Below are positions 26,827-34,571 of a stretch of 64,000 nt of DNA, in pieces. The position numbers were made by a program, and so were the translations under genes. Within the stretch, counting starts at the first letter, position 1. Each line of letters starts with the position of its first letter. Below the pieces are notes generated by a model. It did not search any database. It was given only the letters and a program-made list of their open reading frames with translations, and was not told where the DNA came from. The DNA comes from Pseudomonadota bacterium (lineage in GTDB: Bacteria > Pseudomonadota > Gammaproteobacteria > Burkholderiales > Rhodocyclaceae): NCBI GenBank assembly GCA_018262095.1, contig JAGTRW010000001.1, forward strand, positions 1 through 64,000. Direction: 5' to 3'.

Positions 26827-28596
26827 TTACTTCTTGTCGGTGGACACGTGATGGACCTTCTTGCCCGGCGAGTAGATGTCCATGATGTTCCAGTGTCCCG
26901 CGGTCGGCGTCGGAATGTTCTTCATGTAGACGTCGATCACCACCGGCTTCTTCATGGCGACGGCCTTTTGCAGCGCCGGCAGCAGTTCATCGGCCTGGTT
27001 GATGGTGATGCCTTCGATGCCGTAGGCGCGCGCGATTGCCGCGTAGTCGGGCGAATAGGTTTCGCCGTCGACTTCGAACACGGTGCCGAAGGTGGTGTCG
27101 TAGTGCGCAAGCTCGAGCCCGGCGATGGTGCCGAAAGCGTGGTTGTTCATGATCACCCAGATCACCGGAATATTGCTTTCCTTGGCGGTCGCCAGCACCG
27201 CCGGGTTTTGCCCCCAGCCACCGTCGCCCACCAGCGCGACGACGACGCGATCGGGCAACGCGACCTTGGCGCCCATCGCCGCCGGCGAGCCGAAGCCCAT
27301 CGTCGCGAAGCCGCCCGGCGTGAAGATGCTGCCCGGCTCATAGACCGGGTATTGCTGGGCCAAGCCGTTCTTGTTCCAGCCCACGTCGGTGCAGATGATC
27401 GAATCGCGCGGCAGTGCCTTGCGCAAGTCGGCCAGAATGCGTTGCGGCGCCATCGGAAAATCGTTGCTTTCGCTCCATTCCTTGTTGCTGGCGACGAAGG
27501 TCTGGCGATTGGCGGCCATCTCTTTGATCAATTCAGGACGCTTGACGCCGGCCGGACAGAGCTTCTTGGCGACGCGCAAGAGCGCTTTGAGCGCCGACTT
27601 GAGGTCGGCGACGGCGCCGATCGCAACGGGATAGTTGCGGCCGATTTCCGACGGGTCGATGTCGATGTGGATGAGCTGGGTCGGGCCGAAATTGAAGGTG
27701 TATTCTTTTTCCCACGAACTGCAATCGGCTTCGGAGAAGCGCGTTCCGAGGCCGAGAATCCAGTCGGCGCCCTTGCACTTCTCATTGATGAACTTGGTTC
27801 CCCAGAAACCGGTCATGCCGAGGATCAAGGGGTTGTCGTCGGGCAGCGCGCCCTTGCCCATCAGCGTATGGGCGACGGGGATCTGCAGATGTTCGGCAAA
27901 CTCACGCAACTCGGTGGTGCAATCGGCGAGCATGATGCCGCCGCCGACGTAGAGCAGCGGGGTCTTGGCGGCGAGCAGTTGCTTGACGATCTTCTCGGCG
28001 GTTTCTTCGTCGAGCGAGGGCTTGGCCAGTTTGGGAACGTTCTTGAGCACGCGCTCGAACAACGCGACGTCGACTTCCTTGGAGAAGATGTCCATCGGCA
28101 CGTCGATCAACACCGGGCCGGGACGACCCGACTCGGCGAGGATGAACGCCTTTTCGAGGATCTCCGGGAACAGGTGCGCCGAATCGACACGCCAGACGCG
28201 CTTGCAGAACGGACGATAGATCTCGCATTGCGAGGCGTCGGCGTGCAGGTTGACTTCCTGGTGCGGGCCTTTGCCGAAGTAATGCGTCGGCACGTCGCCG
28301 GCGATCACGACCATCGGGATCGAGTCGAGCGAAGCGTTGGCGACACCGGTGGCGGCGTTGGTCAGGCCGGGCGAGAGGTGCGAGAGCAGCACCGACGCTT
28401 TTTTGGTCGCGCGCGCATAACCGTCGGCGGCGTGCGCCGCGATCTGTTCGTGGCGGGTGTTGATGAACTTGATCTTCTTGCTCTTCGAGAGCGCCGCGAG
28501 CACGGCGATATTGGTGTGGCCGCACAGGCCGAAGATGTGCTCGACGCCGCGCGCTTCGAGATACTTGATCAGCTGGTTGGAAATCAGGTCCTTCAT
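26827..28596 (-). CDS. Thiamine-diphosphate enzyme, candidate ring-opening alpha-diketone hydrolase
   Basis: 589 residues, three-domain acetolactate-synthase superfamily. ATG 28596 follows AAGGAG. Glu50 in RHEQ is the ThDP-activating glutamate. The cofactor motif is VGDGGWGQN followed by MNNHAFG. Near the N-terminus (residues 23-29) it reads GLCGHTN, where synthases and decarboxylases usually have G-x-P-G. As recalled, a similar Gly-His motif occurs in IolD (GHGN) and in cyclohexane-1,2-dione hydrolase of Azoarcus (GHTSH, catalytic His28), itself 589 residues. Hence His27 may act in hydrolytic C-C cleavage of a cyclic 1,2-dione. Alternatives are a 2-keto acid decarboxylase or 2-hydroxyacyl-CoA lyase. 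It does not look like sulfoacetaldehyde acetyltransferase. Confidence 0.75.
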   Translation of the reverse strand: MKDLISNQLIKYLEARGVEHIFGLCGHTNIAVLAALSKSKKIKFINTRHEQIAAHAADGYARATKKASVLLSHLSPGLTNAATGVANASLDSIPMVVIAGDVPTHYFGKGPHQEVNLHADASQCEIYRPFCKRVWRVDSAHLFPEILEKAFILAESGRPGPVLIDVPMDIFSKEVDVALFERVLKNVPKLAKPSLDEETAEKIVKQLLAAKTPLLYVGGGIMLADCTTELREFAEHLQIPVAHTLMGKGALPDDNPLILGMTGFWGTKFINEKCKGADWILGLGTRFSEADCSSWEKEYTFNFGPTQLIHIDIDPSEIGRNYPVAIGAVADLKSALKALLRVAKKLCPAGVKRPELIKEMAANRQTFVASNKEWSESNDFPMAPQRILADLRKALPRDSIICTDVGWNKNGLAQQYPVYEPGSIFTPGGFATMGFGSPAAMGAKVALPDRVVVALVGDGGWGQNPAVLATAKESNIPVIWVIMNNHAFGTIAGLELAHYDTTFGTVFEVDGETYSPDYAAIARAYGIEGITINQADELLPALQKAVAMKKPVVIDVYMKNIPTPTAGHWNIMDIYSPGKKVHHVSTDKK

Positions 28597-28619
28597 CAAA
28601 TGCTCCTTAATTTGTTGAA

Positions 28620-28640
28620 CACCGCGGGAGTGCCGCGGTG
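28620..28640 (-). other. Intercistronic hairpin, HMG-CoA-lyase-like to ThDP gene
   Basis: Perfect 8-bp stem CACCGCGG/CCGCGGTG with a 5-base loop, lying between the lyase stop and the ThDP ribosome binding site. No T-tract. Confidence 0.6.
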
Positions 28641-28674
28641 CGTCGTCGTTCTGTCGTTCTAGGTCTTGGCGCAA

Positions 28675-29628
28675 CTACTTGTTGTTCTGGGCCTTGGCTT
28701 TTTCCTTGACCAGATCCTGGCAGCGGCCCGCCTTGAGTACGGCGCTGCCCGCTTCATGACCGACGAAGCGCGCCGCCATCCGGGCGGTGTCCATGGCCTT
28801 GAGCAGATCGACGCCGGTCTCTATGCCCATCTCGTGCAGCATGTGAATGACGTCTTCACTGGCGACATTGCCCGACGCCCCCGGCGCAAACGGGCAGCCG
28901 CCAAGCCCGGCGAAAGCGCCGTCGAACAGGCGGACACCGGCCTGGATGGCGGTGACGATGTTGGCCAAGGCCATGTCGCGGGTGTTGTGGAAGTGCATCA
29001 CCCACTGCACCTCGGGGAAGGCCCGAATCATGTGCGTACCCAGGTCGAAAACCTGGCGCGGGTTGGCCATCCCTGTCGTATCGGACAGCGACAGTTCGGT
29101 GATCCCCAGCTTGACGAAGCTGCGCACCGCATTTTCGACCATCTCGACAGGAACCTTGCCGATGAAGGGGCAACCGAACGAGGTCGAAATTGCCCCCGAC
29201 AGCACCATATTGTTCTTCGCGGCGAATTCAACGCAGTCGGCGAAGCCCTCGACCATCTTGACCGGCGTGCTGTTAAAGTTGGCGAGGCAATGCGCTTCGC
29301 TGGCCGAAACGGTCAGCTTGGCCTTGGTCAGACCCGCGTCAAAAGCGCGCTGAACGCCCTTGATGTTCGGCACCAGCGCACGGTACTCGACGCCATCGAC
29401 CTTCTTCATGGCGCGGCACAGCGCGTCGGTATCGGCCATCTGCGGAACGGCTTTGGGATGAACGAAGGCGCCGACTTCGATGATTTTTACGCCGGAGGCG
29501 ACCACCGAATTGAGAAGTTCCAGTTTCTGTTCGACACTGGGAATCGTCTTTTCATTCTGCAGACCATCGCGCAGGCCCACTTCGCAGAAGGTCACCTTTT
29601 CAGGCCAGGCTAACGTCATTTTGTCCAT
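28675..29628 (-). CDS. HMG-CoA lyase family enzyme
   Basis: 317 residues from the ATG at 29628 (GAGGA upstream). DRE-TIM metallolyase fold with all family landmarks: EVGLRDGLQNE (catalytic Arg and metal Asp), SASEAH, the metal histidines in HFHNTR, and the catalytic cysteine loop GGCPFAPGASGN. The family cleaves 3-hydroxy-3-methylglutaryl-CoA to acetyl-CoA and acetoacetate; relatives use other 3-hydroxyacyl-CoAs. It lies directly after the CoA-acylating aldehyde dehydrogenase, so it probably splits the acyl-CoA made by that enzyme. A leucine catabolism role is less likely, since no isovaleryl-CoA or methylcrotonyl-CoA genes are nearby. Confidence 0.85.
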   Translation of the reverse strand: MDKMTLAWPEKVTFCEVGLRDGLQNEKTIPSVEQKLELLNSVVASGVKIIEVGAFVHPKAVPQMADTDALCRAMKKVDGVEYRALVPNIKGVQRAFDAGLTKAKLTVSASEAHCLANFNSTPVKMVEGFADCVEFAAKNNMVLSGAISTSFGCPFIGKVPVEMVENAVRSFVKLGITELSLSDTTGMANPRQVFDLGTHMIRAFPEVQWVMHFHNTRDMALANIVTAIQAGVRLFDGAFAGLGGCPFAPGASGNVASEDVIHMLHEMGIETGVDLLKAMDTARMAARFVGHEAGSAVLKAGRCQDLVKEKAKAQNNK

Positions 29629-29662
29629 TGAAACGTCCTCGATATTCAGTTCATCCAGGGCC

Positions 29663-29702
29663 GCCATCGCACCGGCTGCTCGTTGCAGCCGGTAGCGATG
29701 GC
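29663..29702 (-). other. Long intercistronic hairpin, aldehyde dehydrogenase to lyase gene
   Basis: About 17 paired bases: GCCATCGC and ACCGGCTGC pair with GCAGCCGGT and GCGATGGC, with a one-base bulge and a 5-base loop. No T-tract. The strongest of the operon's intercistronic hairpins. Confidence 0.7.
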
Positions 29703-29726
29703 GCCGTCGGGATTACGCGCTGCTTA

Positions 29727-31220
29727 TTAGTAGGGTGAGTATTGAATCTTTTCCAGCTCGGCATCGTAGAACTCGCCGAACAGTTCAGAGTCGTCCATCG
29801 TGTCGGGCTTGTCGAACTCCTTGGAAACCCACGTCAGATTCATGTAGTGATGCAGGTGGATGTTCTCGCAGGTGGCGTTGCCGGCCCAGGTGCCGCAACC
29901 GATCGAAGAGGTCATCGGCATGCCGTTGTTCATGCTGCCGGAATTGGCCTTCGATTGCGGCTGACGGACCATGATCCGGCCGACGCGGGCAACCAATGCG
30001 AGACGATGGATGTGCGCTTCGTCGAACGAGAAGATCCCGACCGAATGGCCGATGCCGCCGACCTGGTGGATGGCCTGGACGGCGTCGATCGCGTTCTGGA
30101 ATTCACCCGTGTACTTGTGCACCGCCAACAGCGTCGTCAACTTCTCGACGCACCACTGACCGGCGGGGGTCGAGTTGTAGATCCCCGTGCCATGCGATGC
30201 GATCAGGAACTTGCGGTCTTCCGGAATCGCGAAACCGGCGGCCTTGGCCATGTCTTGCGGCGACAGCGCGACGGTATCCGACAGGCGGTGGCCTTCGGCG
30301 TCCCACATGACCTTCTTCATGGCTTCTTGCTCGGCCTCGGACAGCATGTAACCGCCGACGGCGACCAGTTCTTTGAGCGAAGCGTCCCAAATGCTCTCGT
30401 GGATCAGGATATTGCCGTCAGCGGAACAGCCCGAACCGAAGTCCGACGTCTTCGAACGCATGGTGTTGAACGCGGCCTTGTGCAGATCCTGCGCTGCCGT
30501 TTCGTCCCAGACCATGGTGGCGTTGCCCGCGCCGACCGCAAAAGCGGGCGTACCCGACATATAGGCACGACGCACGACGCCCTGCCCGCCGGTCGCGATG
30601 ATCAGATCGACCTTGGTCATCAGCGCTTCCGAAATGCCCTTGTTGATCTTGGCCTTGTAACCGAGGATCTGCACCAGATCTTCCGGCGCACCGACTCTCC
30701 TGAGGCCTTCACGCATCAGTTCAACGGTCTTGCGGCTGGTCTTGAGCGTGCGCGGGTGCGGCGAGAAGATGATGGCGTTACGCGCCTTGATGGCGTAGAT
30801 CGCGTTGCCGGCGGGGGTCAGGTCGGGATTGGTCGCCGGGATCACGCAGCCGATGACGCCAACTGGCTTGGCATACTTGACGATGCGCTTCTCGGGAATC
30901 TCCTCGACGATACCGACCGATTTTTCTCTGAGGCAGTCACGCAGGATCCCGCGGATCTTGAAGCGCTTAGCTTCACGGCTGATCGGATCGCCGAAGGCGC
31001 TTTCGGCGATACCCATCTCGACCAGCTGGTGGAAGGTCTTGGAGTTGGCGACGATCTGCGCCACCGAACGAATCGTGCGATCGATCGCTTCCTGGCTCCA
31101 GGTTTCAAACTCTTTCTGGGCCTTGTCGGCCTTGGCAAACGCCTCTTCAACTTCGTTGATCTGGTCTTCGTTCAGCTTCAGCTCGGCATAACGCTCGGGC
31201 ATATTGTTCTGTCTGCTCAT
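29727..31220 (-). CDS. CoA-acylating aldehyde dehydrogenase
   Basis: 497 residues from the ATG at 31220 (GAGGAAA upstream). The protein is of the AdhE/PduP/SauS class that oxidises an aldehyde to an acyl-CoA with NAD(P)+ and CoA. Seen are KPVGVIGCVIPATNP, the nucleotide region VDLIIATGGQGVVR, and the catalytic cysteine in SDFGSGCSADGN. The long N-terminal helix lacks a microcompartment targeting look. Sulfoacetaldehyde dehydrogenases (SauS) belong to this class, but so do enzymes for other semialdehydes. First large gene of the operon; it would feed its acyl-CoA to the HMG-CoA-lyase-like enzyme. Confidence 0.85.
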   Translation of the reverse strand: MSRQNNMPERYAELKLNEDQINEVEEAFAKADKAQKEFETWSQEAIDRTIRSVAQIVANSKTFHQLVEMGIAESAFGDPISREAKRFKIRGILRDCLREKSVGIVEEIPEKRIVKYAKPVGVIGCVIPATNPDLTPAGNAIYAIKARNAIIFSPHPRTLKTSRKTVELMREGLRRVGAPEDLVQILGYKAKINKGISEALMTKVDLIIATGGQGVVRRAYMSGTPAFAVGAGNATMVWDETAAQDLHKAAFNTMRSKTSDFGSGCSADGNILIHESIWDASLKELVAVGGYMLSEAEQEAMKKVMWDAEGHRLSDTVALSPQDMAKAAGFAIPEDRKFLIASHGTGIYNSTPAGQWCVEKLTTLLAVHKYTGEFQNAIDAVQAIHQVGGIGHSVGIFSFDEAHIHRLALVARVGRIMVRQPQSKANSGSMNNGMPMTSSIGCGTWAGNATCENIHLHHYMNLTWVSKEFDKPDTMDDSELFGEFYDAELEKIQYSPY

Positions 31221-31222
31221 TT

Positions 31223-31408
31223 CTATTTCCTCAGTAAAAAAATTTGATCTAAAAAAACGCCGATCCAATTGCCACCCCGACCGGAAGCAAGCACCTCGAT
31301 CTGCCTCCCTTCCGGGGTAACGATTTCCTTGAGTTCCAAAGCGTCGCCGGACAATCCTTTGCCGAACGACTTGTTCACCAGCGCTTGCTGCGCTCGCAAA
31401 CAGTTCAT
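31223..31408 (-). CDS. Small ORF (61 aa), tightly linked to aldehyde dehydrogenase
   Basis: I do not recognise this peptide. It starts with ATG seven bases after the stop of a 16-codon ORF and stops two bases before the aldehyde dehydrogenase ATG, with the dehydrogenase ribosome binding site inside its last codons. That packing suggests real translation. The middle (ELKEIVTPEGRQIEVLA) looks like folded protein, while the end contains two T7 runs. Its own ribosome binding site is weak, so it would depend on coupling from upstream. Third-base GC is modest compared with neighbours, which argues for caution. Confidence 0.4.
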   Translation of the reverse strand: MNCLRAQQALVNKSFGKGLSGDALELKEIVTPEGRQIEVLASGRGGNWIGVFLDQIFLLRK

Positions 31409-31415
31409 CGAATCT

Positions 31416-31466
31416 CTACTGCTGTTCTTCGTTGATGCGGGTCTTCTTGGGTTCGCTTATCGCCAT
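31416..31466 (-). CDS. Putative 16-codon leader peptide
   Basis: ATG 31466 follows GAGGAG with eight bases spacing, the best ribosome binding site in this leader, and reads MAISEPKKTRINEEQQ before TAG. It may be a short regulatory or coupling peptide for the following small ORF. No run of one amino acid suggests attenuation. Too short for homology judgement. Confidence 0.35.
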   Translation of the reverse strand: MAISEPKKTRINEEQQ

Positions 31467-31877
31467 TTTTGGTTCTCCTCATTCAGGCTAATGAATCAGG
31501 TGGGGATGGTATCGACGGACGTTTGGACACTCGGGCGCCGCTCTCGTCCAGCGGGACCAGCGGTGACTCAGGGCCGTCTTCGCGGCGTGGCCGGCATGAG
31601 GACGGCGAACAGGGAGGAAGCAACCAGAGGCTCTTGACCTCGGGTCGCGCTGGAGACAACCGATATTACGCAGTCTGTGCCCATTTCCAACTCCTGTTTC
31701 CGGGTAACCGATCTACAAGACGCTTTTTGTTTTTTTTTTGAATAGTAGGCTTCGCAAACCGCTATGTCTTGCGAGATCGGCTCCATTGCGCGATAAACGC
31801 GCCGCAATGTCCGAAGTTCGCGCAAATCCAAAACCAGGAAAAACCCCAAGCGATCCTTGCTATGCGTTATGCATTAG
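31467..31877. other. 411-bp leader/promoter region of the catabolic operon
   Basis: No convincing gene. It holds the ribosome binding site of the leader ORF, a candidate promoter (31663-31690, minus strand) and, upstream of it, a run of 11 As on the minus strand (31729-31739) that may act as an UP element or bend. An open frame on the minus strand (31568-31849) has no family resemblance and is probably chance. Confidence 0.5.
31663..31690 (-). promoter_or_regulatory. Candidate promoter of the catabolic operon
   Basis: On the minus strand TTGGAA and TAATAT are separated by 16 bases. An A11 tract lies about 40 bases upstream. Each hexamer matches four of six consensus bases, so this is tentative; the leader to the first ORF would be near 190 bases. 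Confidence 0.3.
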
Positions 31878-32630
31878 CTAGTTCAGCAGGGCGTCGGCAA
31901 CCAGCTTGAGGCCGGTGAGCAGCATGGCGATGGCGACGACCAGGTTGAACGGCGCCACCGGCAGTCGTTTGAGCAATTTCAGCCCAATCCAGTAACCGAC
32001 CGGTGCTACTGGCAGCAAGGCCAGCGAGGTGGTGGCGTTGCTCATGTCGAGCAAGCCGAGAACGCCATAGGGCAGAAGCTTGGCGAAATTGACCACCGCA
32101 AAGAAGATGGTGGTGGTGCCGACCAACCGCACCCGATCCATTCCCTGGGGCAGCAGATACTGCAGGATCGGCGGCCCGCCGGCATGCGAAATGAAACTGG
32201 TGAAGCCGGAAATGCTGCTCCAGAACAAGCCCTTGGCGACAGCTGGCACGCCTGTTTCGCCGCCAGCAGCACGAACCTGGCGCAGCCGATCGACGCCAAA
32301 AAGCAGCGCTTCGATGCCAATCACTGCCTTGATCCAGCGGGCATCGACGAAATGAAAGGTGAGTGCGCCAAGCACGATGCCGATCATCCCGCCGGGAATG
32401 ATGATGCGCAGATTGGCGCGATCGCTCTTACCTCGGAACACCACCAGCCCAAGCGCGTCGAGCACCAGCATAATCGGAAGCATGATCGCCGCCGCCTGAG
32501 GCGTCGTGATCAGCAAGGACATCAGCGGTACCGACAGCCCTCCCATGGCGCCGCCAAAGCCGGACTTCGAAAGACCGATGAGCAGCACCGCCAGCACAGC
32601 GACGGCGATAAAGGCTGGATCGGAGAGCAT
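31878..32630 (-). CDS. TSUP family exporter (TauE/SafE-like)
   Basis: 250-residue membrane protein with about eight helices in two halves, each with the TSUP pattern: GLSKSGFGGAMGGLSVP at residues 19-35 and SISGFTSFISHAGGPP near 138-153. The family exports or imports sulfite, sulfoacetate or other anions. It starts 26 bases after glmS on the same strand, so it may be cotranscribed with glmS rather than with the catabolic operon 650 bases downstream. A sulfite role would make sense only if that operon degrades a sulfonate. Confidence 0.82.
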   Translation of the reverse strand: MLSDPAFIAVAVLAVLLIGLSKSGFGGAMGGLSVPLMSLLITTPQAAAIMLPIMLVLDALGLVVFRGKSDRANLRIIIPGGMIGIVLGALTFHFVDARWIKAVIGIEALLFGVDRLRQVRAAGGETGVPAVAKGLFWSSISGFTSFISHAGGPPILQYLLPQGMDRVRLVGTTTIFFAVVNFAKLLPYGVLGLLDMSNATTSLALLPVAPVGYWIGLKLLKRLPVAPFNLVVAIAMLLTGLKLVADALLN

Positions 32631-32656
32631 CGGGCGGAAGCTTCCCGGCTAAAGAC

Positions 32657-34486
32657 TCACTCGACGGTCACCGATTTTGCCAGGTTACGCGGCTTATCGA
32701 CGTCGGTTCCACGCACCAGCGCCACATGATAAGCGAGCAGTTGCAAAGGAACGATATGCAGCAGCGCGGAAAGCTCGCCGTAATGCTCGGGCAAGTGGAT
32801 GACGTGCACACCGTCGGTTTCTTTCATTCCGCTGCCGGCGTCGGCAAACACGTAGAGTTCGCCACCGCGCGCGCGCACTTCCTGCAGATTGGATTTCAAC
32901 TTTTCGAGCAGCAAGTCATTGGGCGCGACGGCAACGACCGGCATGTTCTTGTCGACCAAAGCCAGCGGTCCGTGCTTGAGCTCACCCGCCGGATAGGCCT
33001 CGGCATGGATGTAGCTGATTTCCTTGAGCTTGAGCGCGCCTTCGAGCGCAATCGGGTAGTGCAGTCCGCGTCCGAGAAAAAGCGCATTGGGTTTCATCGC
33101 GAAGTCGGCGGCCCAGGCGCGGATCTGCGGTTCGAGTTCGAGCACCTTGGATAGCGCAATCGGCAAGTGGCGCAAGGCCTGCAACTCTTCTGCCTCGCGC
33201 TGCGGCAAGAGAGTGCCGCGCAGTTTGGCCAGCGTCAGCGTGAGCAGGTAGAGCGCGGCGAGTTGTGTGGTAAACGCCTTGGTCGACGCGACACCGATCT
33301 CGGGACCGGCACGCGTGATGAAACGCAGCGCATTTTCGCGCACCAGCGACGACTCGGGAACGTTGCAGATGCACAGCGTGTGCATCATGCCCAGCGATTT
33401 GGCGTGCTGCAGCGCGGCCAGCGTGTCGGCCGTTTCGCCCGATTGCGAGAGAGTGACGACCAGCGTCTGCGGATCGGGGACCGATTGGCGGTAACGGTAT
33501 TCGCTCGCCACTTCAACGCTGCAAGGAACTCCGGCAATCGCCTCAAGCCAGTATCGTGCGACCAGGCCAGCGTGGTAGCTGGTACCGCAGGCGATGATCA
33601 GCACCTGGCGGACGTCGCCGAGCACCGCTTCGGTACTGGCGCCAAACAATCCGGGCTGAATGCTGCGCGCGGTGCCAAGCATTTCAAGCGTATTGCCAAG
33701 CGCCGCCGGCTGCTCGAAAATCTCCTTCTGCATGTAGTGACGGTACTGGCCGAGTTCGATGGCGTCGGCGGAAAGCTGCGAGAGCGTCTCCCGACGCTCG
33801 ACCGGCGTGCCATCGATGCGCGTAATGCGATAACTGCCGCGCATCAGTTCGGCGCAATCGCCGTTTTCAAGGTAGACGATGCGCCGCGTCACCTGTAGCA
33901 GCGCCGACGCATCGGACGCCGCGTAATTGCCATCATCGGCCAACCCAAGCAACAAGGGCGAACCTTCGCGCGCGACGATCACGCGCTGCGGCTCAGCTTC
34001 GCTGAGCACCGCCAGCGCATACGCGCCCTGCAGTTGGGCGATCGCGGCGCGCGTTGCGGCAAAGAAATCGGGGGTACTTTTGAGCTCGAAGGCGATCAGA
34101 TGAGCCACCACTTCGGTGTCGGTCTCCGAAGTAAATTCGTAGCCTTCGGCCTTGAGGCGGGTACGCAGCGATTCGTGGTTCTCGATGATGCCGTTGTGCA
34201 CCACGGCCAGACCGTGCGAAATATGCGGATGCGCATTGCGTTCGCAGGGAACGCCGTGCGTTGCCCAGCGCGTATGGGCAATTCCCGTGCATCCGCTGGC
34301 GGCCGCTTCATCGACCTGCGCCGTGAGCTCGGCGACCCGGCCGACGGCGCGCAAACGCTGTAGACCCGAATCGTTGATCAGCGCCAGCCCGGCCGAGTCG
34401 TAGCCGCGGTATTCAAGCTTGCGCAGCCCTTCGAGCAACACGGAAACGATATTGCGGTCGGCGACCGCGGCAACGATGCCACACAT
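32657..34486 (-). CDS. glmS: Glutamine--fructose-6-phosphate aminotransferase
   Basis: Makes glucosamine-6-phosphate, the entry to peptidoglycan and LPS amino sugars. 609 residues, as in E. coli. Nucleophile Cys2 in MCGIV, the glutaminase loops HTRWATHG and HNGIIENH, two SIS isomerase domains (about 245-600) with C-G-T-S-Y-H and SQSGETADT, and the family end [12 protein letters not shown]. It follows glmU by 85 bases on the same strand, the classical glmUS pair. I saw no glmS ribozyme or GlmZ-type site in that gap. Confidence 0.97.
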   Translation of the reverse strand: MCGIVAAVADRNIVSVLLEGLRKLEYRGYDSAGLALINDSGLQRLRAVGRVAELTAQVDEAAASGCTGIAHTRWATHGVPCERNAHPHISHGLAVVHNGIIENHESLRTRLKAEGYEFTSETDTEVVAHLIAFELKSTPDFFAATRAAIAQLQGAYALAVLSEAEPQRVIVAREGSPLLLGLADDGNYAASDASALLQVTRRIVYLENGDCAELMRGSYRITRIDGTPVERRETLSQLSADAIELGQYRHYMQKEIFEQPAALGNTLEMLGTARSIQPGLFGASTEAVLGDVRQVLIIACGTSYHAGLVARYWLEAIAGVPCSVEVASEYRYRQSVPDPQTLVVTLSQSGETADTLAALQHAKSLGMMHTLCICNVPESSLVRENALRFITRAGPEIGVASTKAFTTQLAALYLLTLTLAKLRGTLLPQREAEELQALRHLPIALSKVLELEPQIRAWAADFAMKPNALFLGRGLHYPIALEGALKLKEISYIHAEAYPAGELKHGPLALVDKNMPVVAVAPNDLLLEKLKSNLQEVRARGGELYVFADAGSGMKETDGVHVIHLPEHYGELSALLHIVPLQLLAYHVALVRGTDVDKPRNLAKSVTVE

Positions 34487-34571
34487 AATTTTGATCCGTC
34501 AGAAATTGTGAATTGGAAGTGCTGCGCGCAACCGGAAAACCTCGGGACACTCCGGCGCACGCTCCACCAGC

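Noticed and set aside
26827..28596. Sulfoacetaldehyde acetyltransferase (Xsc)
   Set aside because: N-terminal and substrate-region sequences do not look like Xsc, and there is no phosphotransacetylase nearby.
31668..31690. Possible sigma-54 promoter (TGGGCAC...TGC, minus strand)
   Set aside because: Spacing between the GG and GC elements is 8-9 bases instead of the strict 10.
34487..34571. glmS ribozyme or sRNA target between glmU and glmS
   Set aside because: Only 85 bases without the ribozyme core; that ribozyme is mainly found in Gram-positive bacteria.
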